From: E44-bin89 sp034409565
GTDB taxonomy: Bacteria > Chloroflexota > Dehalococcoidia > Dehalococcoidales > RBG-16-60-22
Assembly (NCBI GenBank): GCA_034409565.1
Contig: DAOUMS010000021.1
Span: forward strand, 1-23,592
Length of the DNA: 23,592 nt
Direction: 5' to 3'
A program made the translations under genes and the position numbers. The stretch's first letter is position 1; the number at the start of each line of letters is the position of its first letter. This document shows positions 1 to 7,200 of this stretch, in pieces. Below the pieces are notes generated by a model. The model saw nothing but the letters and a program-made list of their open reading frames with translations. It was not told the origin of the DNA and ran no database searches.

Positions 1-1
1 G

Positions 2-76
2 CTTAACGCCAGGTCGGGTAGCCACGAAAAGAGAGAGAGGGGTGTAACGGCTCAGGCGGAAGGCGATGATGAATAA
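2..76 (+). CDS. 3' end of an upstream gene, probably phage portal or head protein (partial)
   Basis: This frame is open from the first bases of the window to a TAA at 74-76; the other two forward frames hit stops sooner. The 24 visible residues are polar and charged, and end in an acidic tail (AEGDDE). The next gene starts 18 bases later with a good ribosome binding site. In tailed-phage head modules the gene just before scaffold and capsid is usually the portal or a prohead protease, so that is the guess, but nothing in this fragment proves it. Confidence 0.35.
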   Translation, partial: LNARSGSHEKRERGVTAQAEGDDE

Positions 77-94
77 CCAGCAGGAGGAATAACG

Positions 95-583
95 GTGGCT
101 GATGAAGAAAAAGAAGTGAACGGTGAGCTTGAAGGGCTTCAAGAGGAACTGGAAAGCCTGAAACAGGCAAAAGAGGCGCTCGAACGTGAGCTCAAGGCCA
201 GAGAAGCAACCATCGGCGAACTTCAGGAGGCGCTGACGGCCAGGGATACTGAGATTGCCGGCCTGAAGCAGACCATCAGTGAATCGGAAGGGAAACTGTC
301 TGAAATAAATGCTCTGCTGTCTCAGGCAGTGGCCAGCTACAGAGAACTGGTGGTAACGGCGCATCCGGAGATACCGCCCGAGCTCATCACCGGCGATTCG
401 GTGGCATCAGTAGATGAATCTCTGCGGAGCGCCCAGGCACTGGTGGATAAGGTGAAGCAGGGCATTGAGGCGGAGACGGCCAAGACCAGGGTGCCGGCCG
501 GTTCGCCACCGCGGACGCCGCTCGACCTGTCGGTTCTGTCTCCGCGGGAAAAGATTCAATATGCAATAGGAGGTAAACGGTAA
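95..583 (+). CDS. Phage scaffolding protein (coiled coil)
   Basis: 162 residues from a GTG start, with AGGAGG at 82-87 just upstream. Residues 1-75 are a nearly continuous charged heptad-rich helix (ELEGLQEELESLKQAKEAL and onward), the usual form of a capsid scaffolding protein. The C-terminal third is Pro-rich, then basic, and ends in GGKR; a basic helix at the end is where scaffolds usually contact the capsid subunit. The stop overlaps the major capsid start by one base (TAATG), so the two are probably translationally coupled. The assignment rests on position and coiled-coil character, as scaffolds have little conserved sequence. It would act inside the procapsid and be lost or cleaved on maturation. 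Confidence 0.7.
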   Translation: MADEEKEVNGELEGLQEELESLKQAKEALERELKAREATIGELQEALTARDTEIAGLKQTISESEGKLSEINALLSQAVASYRELVVTAHPEIPPELITGDSVASVDESLRSAQALVDKVKQGIEAETAKTRVPAGSPPRTPLDLSVLSPREKIQYAIGGKR

Positions 584-1503
584 TGGCTTTAACACTTGCC
601 GAGGCGAGTAAACTTGCCAATGACATGCTGCTCCAGGGGGTGGTGGAGACCATCATCAAGGAATCCCCCATCCTGCAGCGGATGCCCTTCGTTGAAATTG
701 TAGGCAACGGGCTGACCTACAACCAGGAGAAGACCCTGCCAAGCGTTGACTTTTACGACGTCGGCGATACCTGGGACGAATCAACTCCTACCTTCGAGCA
801 GAAGACGGCCAATTTGAAAATCATGGGCGGGGACGCCGATGTGGACAACTTCCTCAAGACCACCCGGAGCAATATCCAGGACTTGGAGGCGGCGGTGGTG
901 GAGCTGAAGGCCAAGGCGGTCAAGGACAAATTTGAGGATACCTTTATCTACGGCGATAGCTCGGTGAACTCAAAGCAGTTTGACGGCCTGAGAACGCTCA
1001 TCGACACCACCACGGCCGGCGACCAGGTCATCGCCGCCGGGGCTGCCGGGGCGACCCTGACGCTCTCCATGCTCGATGAGCTTATCGATGCTGTGAAGGG
1101 CGGCAAGCCGGACATGCTCATCATGAGCCGCCGGTCAAGGCGCAAGCTCAACGCGCTGGTCAGGGCCAGTGGTGGCCTGGTCGACAGCGACCGTGACCAG
1201 TGGGGCAACTTTGTCCAGCTCTGGGACGGCATTCCCATTGGTGTCAATGACTGGATACTGGACACGCACACACTGAGCGACAGTGTGGAGACCGGCACCA
1301 CCGGTGGCGACTGCTCCACCATCTATGCCGTCCAGTTCGGGGAGTGGGCGCTCTGCGGCCTGACCGCCCCCGGGGCACTGACCGTGGAGCCAATCGGCTC
1401 GATGGAAAGCAAGGACGCCACCCGGACCAGGGTCAAGTGGTATGTCTCGCTGGCGCTGTTCAGCTCAGTCAAGGCGGCGGCGTTAATCGGGGTAAAGGAT
1501 TAA
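583..1503 (+). CDS. Phage major capsid protein, HK97-like fold
   Basis: 306 residues; ATG at 583 preceded by AGGAGG in the end of the scaffold gene. The N-terminal helix (LAEASKLANDMLLQGVVETI) is followed by a segment typical of phage major capsid proteins: SPILQRMPF, then LTYNQEKTLPSVDFYDVGDTW, then an E-loop-like stretch, then DTFIYGDSSVNSKQFDGLRTLI, and SRRSRRKLNALVRASGG. The C-terminal part (VKWYVSLALFSSVKAAAL) is the usual closing strand and helix. Length fits small HK97-type capsid subunits without an N-terminal delta domain, consistent with a separate scaffold. No frameshift or truncation is seen, so the gene is probably functional. I am confident of the family and less sure of the virus type. 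Confidence 0.88.
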   Translation: MALTLAEASKLANDMLLQGVVETIIKESPILQRMPFVEIVGNGLTYNQEKTLPSVDFYDVGDTWDESTPTFEQKTANLKIMGGDADVDNFLKTTRSNIQDLEAAVVELKAKAVKDKFEDTFIYGDSSVNSKQFDGLRTLIDTTTAGDQVIAAGAAGATLTLSMLDELIDAVKGGKPDMLIMSRRSRRKLNALVRASGGLVDSDRDQWGNFVQLWDGIPIGVNDWILDTHTLSDSVETGTTGGDCSTIYAVQFGEWALCGLTAPGALTVEPIGSMESKDATRTRVKWYVSLALFSSVKAAALIGVKD

Positions 1504-1512
1504 TGAAGAGTG

Positions 1513-1537
1513 GGGGGGAGGGGTTTACTCTCCCCCC
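1513..1537 (+). other. GC-rich hairpin just after the capsid gene
   Basis: GGGGGGAG at 1513-1520 can pair with CTCCCCCC at 1530-1537 around a 9-base loop. It follows the major capsid stop by 10 bases and is not followed by a T run, so it is a poor terminator. It could be a partial attenuator or mRNA-stabilising hairpin that raises capsid expression relative to the genes downstream. The ribosome binding site of the next gene (AAGGAGG at 1541-1547) starts right after it. Confidence 0.4.
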
Positions 1538-1553
1538 TTCAAGGAGGTAACAG

Positions 1554-2018
1554 ATGGTACAGGCGGTAATTGAGCATACGGAATATCCTTTTGCCAAAGG
1601 TGACCTGACCGCGGACGGTGTTCAGTGGTCGGCAGAGGTGGACACGACCACCCCTGATACCGACGTCGAGGTGGAGAGTGTCACCCTGAAGCCACTGGCC
1701 CTGGGCGAGGTGCTCGAGGTCGAGTTTGGCCTGACGGCGGCGTTCCGGGCCGTTTCTTCGGGGACGGCAGATGTCACCTATAAATGGCAGGCGAGGAACC
1801 AGGGCGGCACCTGGGTCGACCTGCACAGCGCGGTCACCAAGGCTGATATCGGCACCAGCTACGTTGAGGAGACGCGGAGCGGCCGCTTCCAGATGGTCAG
1901 CAATTTCAATGCCCTGCCTTTTGAGGTCAGGCTGGTCATCCAGTGTAACGAGGCCAATGAAGGCCGGGCCAGGGTGAAAAATTCCAGCTATGTCAGAGTA
2001 AAATATGCGGCTTCGTGA
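1554..2018 (+). CDS. Beta-rich phage virion protein of unknown role
   Basis: 154 residues, ATG with AAGGAGG seven bases upstream. The sequence alternates short hydrophobic strands with turns (EVLEVEFGLTAAFRAVSSGT, VTYKWQARNQGGTWVDLHSA, PFEVRLVIQCNEANEGRARV) and has no membrane segment or helix-rich region, which suggests a single beta-sandwich. The clause YKWQARNQGGTW resembles carbohydrate-binding or decoration-type sandwich domains. Its position directly after the capsid gene suits a head decoration or head-completion protein, but I do not recognise the family. The stop overlaps the next possible GTG, so it belongs to the same transcript. Confidence 0.6.
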   Translation: MVQAVIEHTEYPFAKGDLTADGVQWSAEVDTTTPDTDVEVESVTLKPLALGEVLEVEFGLTAAFRAVSSGTADVTYKWQARNQGGTWVDLHSAVTKADIGTSYVEETRSGRFQMVSNFNALPFEVRLVIQCNEANEGRARVKNSSYVRVKYAAS

Positions 2019-2026
2019 GGTGTAAG

Positions 2027-2665
2027 GTGAGCTTTATCTTTGACCCCAGTCTGGTACTATATTTACCGCTCTATGCCCTTGACGGCTTTTCCTTCGCCTC
2101 CAGGGACCTCCACGGTCATACCGGCACGGTTACCGGTGCCCGGTGGCGGCCCAGCGGGCATTACTTTGACGGCAGCGATGATAAGATAAATTGCGGCCAT
2201 TCGCCTGTCTTTGACCTTGCCTCGCTCTCTATCTGGGTATGGGTCTGTCTCTGGGCGGCGGCTCCTCCCAATCAGTGGGAAGGGATAGTTGATAAAAACG
2301 ATGCCTATTCGCTTCGACTTGACCAGGACAGCACCAATGTTTATGGCAGGTTCAAAGTAGGCGGGGCGACAAGAGCGTCAAACCCGTACCCGTTGGCCTT
2401 GAAGCAGTGGTATAACCTGGTACTGTCTGTAGATGGTGCACGAACCACGGGCAATATACGGCTTTTTGCCAATGGTGAAGAGGTTGTGGCCGCGGCAGAT
2501 ACCGGCGGCACGCTGGATACAAATGCTAATGACCTGTATATTGGCACCACGGCCGACCTGTTTTTCATCAACGCTACTATCGGTGAGGTAGCCATTTACA
2601 ACCGTGCCCTTAGTTCTCCGGAAATCCAGTGTAATTATCTGGCGACGAAATGGAGGTACCGATGA
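2027..2665 (+). CDS. LamG-like (concanavalin A-like) virion protein
   Basis: About 212 residues forming one LamG/laminin-G-like jelly roll: FDPSLVLYLPLYALDG at the N-terminus, GHYFDGSDDKINCGHSPVFD, SLSIWVWVCLW, YSLRLDQD, WYNLVLSVDG, NIRLFANGEEV, LYIGTTADLFFINATIGEVA and IYNRALSSPEI. The last elements (IGEVAIYNRALS.EI) are the hallmark end of this fold. I prefer the GTG at 2027 because GAGGTG lies at 2017-2022; a GTG at 2015 would give a 4-base overlap with the previous stop but has no ribosome binding site. LamG domains bind glycans, so a surface adhesin or host-recognition fibre on the particle is likely. Its stop overlaps the next start (ATGA). Confidence 0.75.
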   Translation: MSFIFDPSLVLYLPLYALDGFSFASRDLHGHTGTVTGARWRPSGHYFDGSDDKINCGHSPVFDLASLSIWVWVCLWAAAPPNQWEGIVDKNDAYSLRLDQDSTNVYGRFKVGGATRASNPYPLALKQWYNLVLSVDGARTTGNIRLFANGEEVVAAADTGGTLDTNANDLYIGTTADLFFINATIGEVAIYNRALSSPEIQCNYLATKWRYR

Positions 2666-2880
2666 AGTATCGAGTGAGGATTGACCTGAGCTTTGACAGC
2701 GAGGCTGATGCCCGCTCGCTGATGGACTATGCCCGGGAAATAAGCGGGAAAGCGGTCAGCATCAATGAGGGCCAGGACGCGGCGGAGATTTCTTTCTGTG
2801 ACCTGGAGCTGTGCCGCCACGATGAAGGACTGCCCTGCACGAAGCTGGAGAGAGTAGAGGTCAGCAAGACTGCCATCTAG
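2662..2880 (+). CDS. Small phage protein of unknown function
   Basis: 72 residues from the ATG at 2662, which overlaps the stop of the LamG gene as ATGA and has GGAGGT at 2652-2657. An ATG 12 bases earlier exists but lies before the ribosome binding site. The protein begins MKYRVRIDLSFDSEADARSLMDYARE, a pattern seen in short proteins with a beta-alpha fold, and has two cysteines near DLELCRHDEGLPC that could bind a metal. No known family is recognised. It sits between two virion genes, on the same transcript. Confidence 0.6.
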   Translation: MKYRVRIDLSFDSEADARSLMDYAREISGKAVSINEGQDAAEISFCDLELCRHDEGLPCTKLERVEVSKTAI

Positions 2881-2901
2881 GCAAAGGGGGTTAAGGTAGT
2901 T

Positions 2902-3534
2902 ATGAATTTAACTGATATGAGAGCCATTGTCCGGCGCGACCTCCATGATGAGGACTCGGGCAACTACCGCTGGACTGACGATGAGCTGGACCGGCATATC
3001 GCCCGCGCGGTCAAGGCCTTTTCTGAGCACCTGCCCTGTGAGCAGAAGGCGACCAAGGCCACGACCTCCGGCTCGCGGGAGCTGGATATAGCGGCTCTCT
3101 CAGACAGGGTTGCCGTGGTGGCGGTGGAGTACCCGGTGGACCAGTTCCCCAGGCGTTACCAGCGGTTCTCTCTCTGGGAGGACACCCTCACCATACTAAG
3201 TGAGGAAATTCCTGACGGCACCAACGCGTATATTTATTACGGCAAACTGCACACCCTTGACGCCAGTGGTTCCACCATCCCCGGACAGCATGAGGACATG
3301 GTGGCTGCTGGCGCTGCCGGTTACGCGGCCGTCGAGTGGGCCATCTTCGCCGTCAATCAGGTGAATGTCGGCGGGAGTACCACGCCCCGGGAGTTCCTTG
3401 TCTGGGGCCGGGAAAGGCTACACGAGTTCCGGAAAGAACTGAGGCGACTGGGCCGGAGAAACCGGGTCAGGCTCAATACTCTATACCGGCCATACTATCC
3501 AGTCGTCTCTAAGTCAACCGATTATGGTTCCTGA
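2902..3534 (+). CDS. Head-tail connector/adaptor-like phage protein
   Basis: 210 residues. The N-terminus (MNLTDMRAIVRRDLHDEDSGNYRWTD then DELDRHIARAVKAFSEHLP) is the helical start typical of gp6/gp15-like head-completion adaptors, which often read 'LxxLRxxLRDxDxxxYRWTDxELDxxIxxAL'. The middle is beta-rich (VAVVAVEYPVDQFP, DTLTILSEEIPDG, AYIYYGKLHTL) and the C-terminal part is helical (EFLVWGRERLHEFRKELRRL). An adaptor closes the portal after packaging and gives the docking site for tail or hub. The ribosome binding site is TAAGGT at 2892-2897. Family recognition is from pattern memory; a structural comparison would settle it. Confidence 0.6.
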   Translation: MNLTDMRAIVRRDLHDEDSGNYRWTDDELDRHIARAVKAFSEHLPCEQKATKATTSGSRELDIAALSDRVAVVAVEYPVDQFPRRYQRFSLWEDTLTILSEEIPDGTNAYIYYGKLHTLDASGSTIPGQHEDMVAAGAAGYAAVEWAIFAVNQVNVGGSTTPREFLVWGRERLHEFRKELRRLGRRNRVRLNTLYRPYYPVVSKSTDYGS

Positions 3535-3541
3535 GGCAGCG

Positions 3542-3862
3542 ATGGCAAAACGGAAGGTGCGTACCCAAAACGGCCTGCCCCGCGAGGCATTTGCTATCGT
3601 TGGGCACCAGGAAGACCCGGAAACCTGGCTCTTGCCGCACCACCGGAGAAGTATTGAGCGTGCTCTCAAAAGTGGTCTCGATATTGAGTGGACGGTTGAC
3701 TGGCGTCAGATGGCGGTCGCGGTAAGCGCGCTGTCCCCGTTGATTCCCGGTAAAAGAGTACCGGCCAGCCCGGAAGAGATTCTTCTAGCCGCGCTTCATC
3801 TTGCGGAGCATTACCGAAAGGGAAACCGGCCGCTGCCGGATATTCTGGCGGCGCTGGTGTAA
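3542..3862 (+). CDS. Small phage-module protein, unknown
   Basis: 106 residues if it starts at the ATG at 3542 (MAKRKVRTQNG), which has GAGG six bases upstream; an ATG at 3524 would overlap the previous gene by 11 bases. It is basic at the N-terminus and contains LPREAFAIVGHQEDPETWLL, which resembles a short motif (LPxxAFAxxxxxDPxTWxLP) I recall from phage proteins near head genes. The remainder is helical, with a repeated HH/LHLAEHYR region. Role unknown; it may be a minor head or cargo protein. It ends 9 bases before the next start. Confidence 0.55.
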   Translation: MAKRKVRTQNGLPREAFAIVGHQEDPETWLLPHHRRSIERALKSGLDIEWTVDWRQMAVAVSALSPLIPGKRVPASPEEILLAALHLAEHYRKGNRPLPDILAALV

Positions 3863-3871
3863 GGAGAAACA

Positions 3872-5878
3872 ATGCGAGACCTTGCGGCAACACTGCTTTC
3901 GGCACAGAAAAGGGCTACGGCGACGCCGTATGTCAGGTTGGAAGCTGGGAATAAAATTGCTGGCGTGGTGAGGTATGACTGGGACAGGCTTTACACGGGC
4001 GCCGAGGATGATTATTACCATGCCGTGGCCATGCCCGGTGATGGCTCTCTCATTCGCGCCCGGGCGACCCCGCCCGGCGACAACGGCAAGCTCTACCGCC
4101 AGCGTGTGCCTGACCCCGGCCCCGCCAGCGACTTCAGCCAGTGGACATACACCAATCAGTACAATGCGGCCGCCGTTGCCTGTGCCGCCCTGGGGGCTGA
4201 AGTTTCCATTTTCTGGGCAAATGGCGTCAACCGCAAGATACAGCGCCTGAAGAGCACCGACTACGGTGTTAGCTGGGGAGGCCCTGAGGTCATTGATTAC
4301 TGCCCGACGACCAGTATCGGTGGTCTGGCCGCCGCCTACAAACCGAACGGAGACCTGGCCGTATTTTTCGCTGATCAGGCGACGCTTTACGTGAAGAAGA
4401 ACATCGGTGGTCAGTGGCAGCCCCGCTCCACCTGGAATAAAAGCACCGGCGACCTGTCCGGCATCGCCGCTGTCTATGAGGACGACTGGAACCTGCTCAT
4501 CACCGGCCGGGATGCATCGGGCAATTATAAACTGTGGTCGCTCATCTACGGCGATGGCGGTGATGTTTCCGCGGGCAGCTGGTCGACCTTGAAGGAGCTG
4601 GCATCGGCGCCATCCAGCGGCGAATTTGAGTACTGTCAGCCCTTTCTGGACAAACCGGATGTCTACCGCGGCTTCTTTGTGGAGAAATTCTCCGGCAGCC
4701 AGACGTATAACCGCCCTTTCTGGTCGCATACGGTTCTGGATGCCAGCTTTATCGATAACCTGTGGCGGGAACCCGTGCCACTCAACCTTTCGTTGGAATA
4801 CGGCCTGGCCATAGCGCACCACGGCGACTATGGCTGGCTTTCCTGTCCGGCGGGTGTGTGGCGTGCCAGAGTCACCGTTGAGAGCCTGGACCTGACCGCT
4901 GATGTGCTGGCGGTACGGCAGGAAGCGGGGGAGACGGTGGGTAAAATTACGGTGGAGCTGAGAAACGACACCGGGCAGTACGCCTCGCCGGGACAGGACG
5001 AGCTGTCGGTCCTTGACATCGGCTGCCAGCTGGAATTCAGCCCCGGTTACCGGACGGACAATGGCGACGAGGTAAGTACCGGGCTGGCATACTGTCTTGA
5101 AGGCTATGAACATACCAGTGCCGGTGGTTCGGCCAGTCTCATACTCCATGCCCGGGATGGCTGGGAAGCCATCGCCGGCTGGCGGGCCAGGCACCAGTTC
5201 CGCTGGAACCGGGACTCAGCAGAAATGAGTGTCAGGGATATCCTCGCCTTCGTTCTGGGGCGGGTGGGGCTGAAGCTTGAGGTGAAGTCGCAGTCGTCGA
5301 TCATTACCGGTTTCTATCCCGACTTCACCATCAGTGCCGGCGACCGTGGGGAAACGGTGGTCTGGAAGTTGCTCTCCTTCGTCCCTGACGTGTTATTTGT
5401 TGAGGGCGCGACCGCCTGCCTGGTAAATCCCCAGTCGTCTGACAGCTCCGTGTACAGCTATGGAGATGAGCATCCGCTCCTGGAAGGAAGGTACCATCAA
5501 GGGGCCTGGGGGCTCAACCGCGTCCAGGTGGAAGGCTATGACACCGGCAGCGCGGAAATGATTGTGGTCGACCGTTTTAGCTGGGGCGAGATAGACCGGC
5601 TGTATGACCGGATAAGGCAGCTGGAAGATAGAAATATCGACACTGTGGCCAAGGCACAGGCGCGTGGTGATGCCTATCTGAGACAGGCGGAGGTGGAGTC
5701 GGCCGGGGGCACCATACTGGTGCCGGTCAATTGCGGCCAGCAGCTTTACGATGTCATTGATATCACGGACAGTCGCGCCGGGCTCAATGCGGCGAGGCGG
5801 CGGGTGCTTGGCTTTGTTCTCGTTTACAGCCCGCGCCGCGGCGAATACCGCCAGCGCCTGCAACTGGGGGCAGTGTAA
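3872..5878 (+). CDS. Large phage tail-hub protein with N-terminal Asp-box (sialidase-like) domain
   Basis: 668 residues, ATG with AAGGAG at 3861-3866. Residues about 1-320 are beta-rich with a textbook Asp-box, STDYGVSW (128-135), and repeated motifs of the type xxAAxYExDWNLLITGRD, suggesting a BNR/sialidase-type propeller. From about residue 330 (RARVTVESLDLTADVLAVRQ) the style changes to that of phage hub proteins: VGKITVELRNDTGQY, DIGCQLEFSPGY, GSASLILHARDGWEAI, then TVVWKLLSFVPDVLFVEG and a C-terminal AEVESAGGTILVPVNCGQQLYDVIDITD with VLGFVLVYSPRRGEYRQRLQLG. Such hubs sit at the tail tip or baseplate. The propeller may bind glycans of the cell surface. A fusion of receptor-binding and hub functions in one chain is my inference. 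The gene is intact. Confidence 0.65.
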   Translation: MRDLAATLLSAQKRATATPYVRLEAGNKIAGVVRYDWDRLYTGAEDDYYHAVAMPGDGSLIRARATPPGDNGKLYRQRVPDPGPASDFSQWTYTNQYNAAAVACAALGAEVSIFWANGVNRKIQRLKSTDYGVSWGGPEVIDYCPTTSIGGLAAAYKPNGDLAVFFADQATLYVKKNIGGQWQPRSTWNKSTGDLSGIAAVYEDDWNLLITGRDASGNYKLWSLIYGDGGDVSAGSWSTLKELASAPSSGEFEYCQPFLDKPDVYRGFFVEKFSGSQTYNRPFWSHTVLDASFIDNLWREPVPLNLSLEYGLAIAHHGDYGWLSCPAGVWRARVTVESLDLTADVLAVRQEAGETVGKITVELRNDTGQYASPGQDELSVLDIGCQLEFSPGYRTDNGDEVSTGLAYCLEGYEHTSAGGSASLILHARDGWEAIAGWRARHQFRWNRDSAEMSVRDILAFVLGRVGLKLEVKSQSSIITGFYPDFTISAGDRGETVVWKLLSFVPDVLFVEGATACLVNPQSSDSSVYSYGDEHPLLEGRYHQGAWGLNRVQVEGYDTGSAEMIVVDRFSWGEIDRLYDRIRQLEDRNIDTVAKAQARGDAYLRQAEVESAGGTILVPVNCGQQLYDVIDITDSRAGLNAARRRVLGFVLVYSPRRGEYRQRLQLGAV

Positions 5879-5892
5879 ATTTATAGAGAGGG

Positions 5893-6114
5893 ATGAGTCA
5901 GGTGAGTTTGAGGAAAGGTGTCCTGAAGAGTTTTAATGCCAGCAATTACACGGCTACCGTGCAGATAGCGGGCAGCTATAAGGCCTACCTGGAGGGCATC
6001 ACCGTGGCCCGCAACCTCCCCAGTGTTGAAATGACTGCGGGCAGGAAGGTGGCGGTCATCTTCTTTGACGAACATAATCCGAAAGAAGCGCTGGTGGTCT
6101 CGGTCTATACTTAG
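5893..6114 (+). CDS. Small OB-fold protein, gpV/gp5-like baseplate spike
   Basis: 73 residues, ATG preceded by GAGAGGG. The whole protein is one OB-like barrel: RKGVLKSFNASNYTATVQIA, then LEGITVARNLPSVEM, then GRKVAVIFFDEHNPKEALVV. The pattern GxVxxxxxxxYTxxVQLxG with a final hydrophobic strand is that of the N-terminal OB domain of tail spikes and of short OB proteins next to hub genes. It lacks any trailing beta-helix or lysozyme domain. It is the last gene of the + strand module; the next gene converges on it with a 27-base gap and no clear terminator between them. Confidence 0.6.
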   Translation: MSQVSLRKGVLKSFNASNYTATVQIAGSYKAYLEGITVARNLPSVEMTAGRKVAVIFFDEHNPKEALVVSVYT

Positions 6115-6141
6115 GGATAATACTGGCGGAACCAGCAATCT

Positions 6142-7077
6142 TTAAGCCGCCCCGAAGATGTCCCGCCCCACCCCGGCATGCTGTCGGCTTCTCACGCAGC
6201 CCGGCGGATACTTTCCCTTTACCGGTGCTGGTGCCGCTGGCTTTTCTGTGGGCAGTGTTTCCTCATGGAGTGGCCTTCTCTGCTGCAGGACAGCCGCGAT
6301 GTTTTCCAGGACCTTGTTCTGCTCGGCAGCGCCCCGTTTGAGTTCGTGGGATGCCTCGGCGAGTCCCTGGATAGCGCTGGTGTGGCTCCTCAGGTGCTCG
6401 GCGTATTCCGCCATGGCGGTGGCGAAGCTGCTCAATGCATCCTGCGTCTGGGCCATCACTTTCTCGGTGCCGTCCATCCGCTGGGCCAGCGTCTCGGTAT
6501 CGCGCAGGGTCTCCTGAATAACGGGAGCAAATATACCGCGGTGTATCTTCTGCCCGCCGCGGCTGATTTCACTGGCGTAGAGGTAGAGGGCAAAAAGAAA
6601 CAGGGCAATGATAACGAACGTCAGTCCCTGCTGGCTCTGCAGGAAGAGGAAGGGGAAGCCAAGCAGGGGAATCTGCTGATTTACCGTTCCGCGCAGGTCA
6701 TTGGCGCGCACCGTGAACGGGTCTTCGCCGGCGTTATCACCTTTGGTGCGCCAGGCAGTACCGTATTGAGTATCCCGCACCTCAATTACCCGGTGCGCGA
6801 CCACAGGGGGATAGTTATAGAAGTCCTGGATGGCTGCAGGGACGTTATAGACAATGATATCGCCGACTTTTACTTCTTCCGGGCTTTTGTCTTTGATTAT
6901 GATGAGGTTGCCGGCGTGGAGTTCCGGTTCCATGCTGGTGCCGAAAACGGGCATAAACGGCATGGTGCCCCGTATCGCCATAAAAGCCGTGAGGCAGAGC
7001 GCCGCTATGGTAACGAGCGTAATCACTCGCTTGAAGCGGAATGACCGGGTATATATGCTTATTAAAAACTGCCTCAT
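6142..7077 (-). CDS. sipW: SipW/ER-type signal peptidase I with C-terminal coiled coil
   Basis: 311 residues. Basic N-terminus, one membrane helix at about 18-36, then the S26B active-site block VFGTSMEPELHAGNLIII with nucleophile Ser48. The general base is His95 in VVAHRVIEV, where bacterial LepB has Lys, so this is the archaeal/ER/SipW type. GDN at 113-115 is the conserved third motif. A second membrane helix lies at about 152-168. Beyond it are about 140 residues, not part of the usual catalytic unit, forming a long amphipathic coil (TLAQRMDGTEKVMAQTQDAL onward) and a Pro/Ala-rich tail; by the inside-positive layout this should be cytoplasmic. The four secreted proteins encoded just upstream carry SipW-type signal peptides and are the natural substrates. 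It has its own promoter element at 7111-7185. The ribosome binding site is weak. Confidence 0.85.
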   Translation of the reverse strand: MRQFLISIYTRSFRFKRVITLVTIAALCLTAFMAIRGTMPFMPVFGTSMEPELHAGNLIIIKDKSPEEVKVGDIIVYNVPAAIQDFYNYPPVVAHRVIEVRDTQYGTAWRTKGDNAGEDPFTVRANDLRGTVNQQIPLLGFPFLFLQSQQGLTFVIIALFLFALYLYASEISRGGQKIHRGIFAPVIQETLRDTETLAQRMDGTEKVMAQTQDALSSFATAMAEYAEHLRSHTSAIQGLAEASHELKRGAAEQNKVLENIAAVLQQRRPLHEETLPTEKPAAPAPVKGKYPPGCVRSRQHAGVGRDIFGAA

Positions 7078-7110
7078 CGTGTCGCGTTCATCCTATATCG
7101 TTCTAATATA

Positions 7111-7185
7111 AATGTAACACACGGGCATAAAGATTAGCGTAAAAAACATAAAGATTTTGTAAAGGTTCCGTTAAGCTTTCGTAAA
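7111..7185 (-). promoter_or_regulatory. Promoter of the signal peptidase with four 11-bp activator repeats
   Basis: Read on the - strand, an extended -10 TGTTACATT (TACATT at 7111-7116, TGT at 7117-7119) has no good -35. Instead four head-to-tail 11-bp units lie at 7142-7152, 7153-7163, 7164-7174 and 7175-7185, each starting TTTA or TTAA (TTTACGAAAGC, TTAACGGAACC, TTTACAAAATC, TTTATGTTTTT). An 11-bp period of TTnAC(A/G) half sites is the layout of Pho-box-type sites bound by OmpR/PhoB-family regulators. The element of 61 bp at 7122-7182 matches one at 13678-13738 without gaps in 49 of 61 positions. It fits activation by the PhoB-type regulator encoded at 13806-14498. Confidence 0.65.
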
Positions 7186-7200
7186 TAAAAGGGTTTTAAG

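Noticed and set aside
3785..5194. Long open frame on the - strand opposite the hub gene (469 codons)
   Set aside because: It is antisense to a gene with clear protein-family features, has no ribosome binding site and gives a sequence of no recognisable family. Long antisense frames are expected at this GC content.
5879..6141. Phage attachment site or tRNA at the end of the virion module
   Set aside because: No tRNA-like cloverleaf or direct repeat partner was found in the window near the module boundary.
6178..7044. Open frame on the + strand opposite the signal peptidase (288 codons)
   Set aside because: It mirrors the peptidase gene, whose catalytic motifs are unambiguous, and its product has no domain-like pattern.
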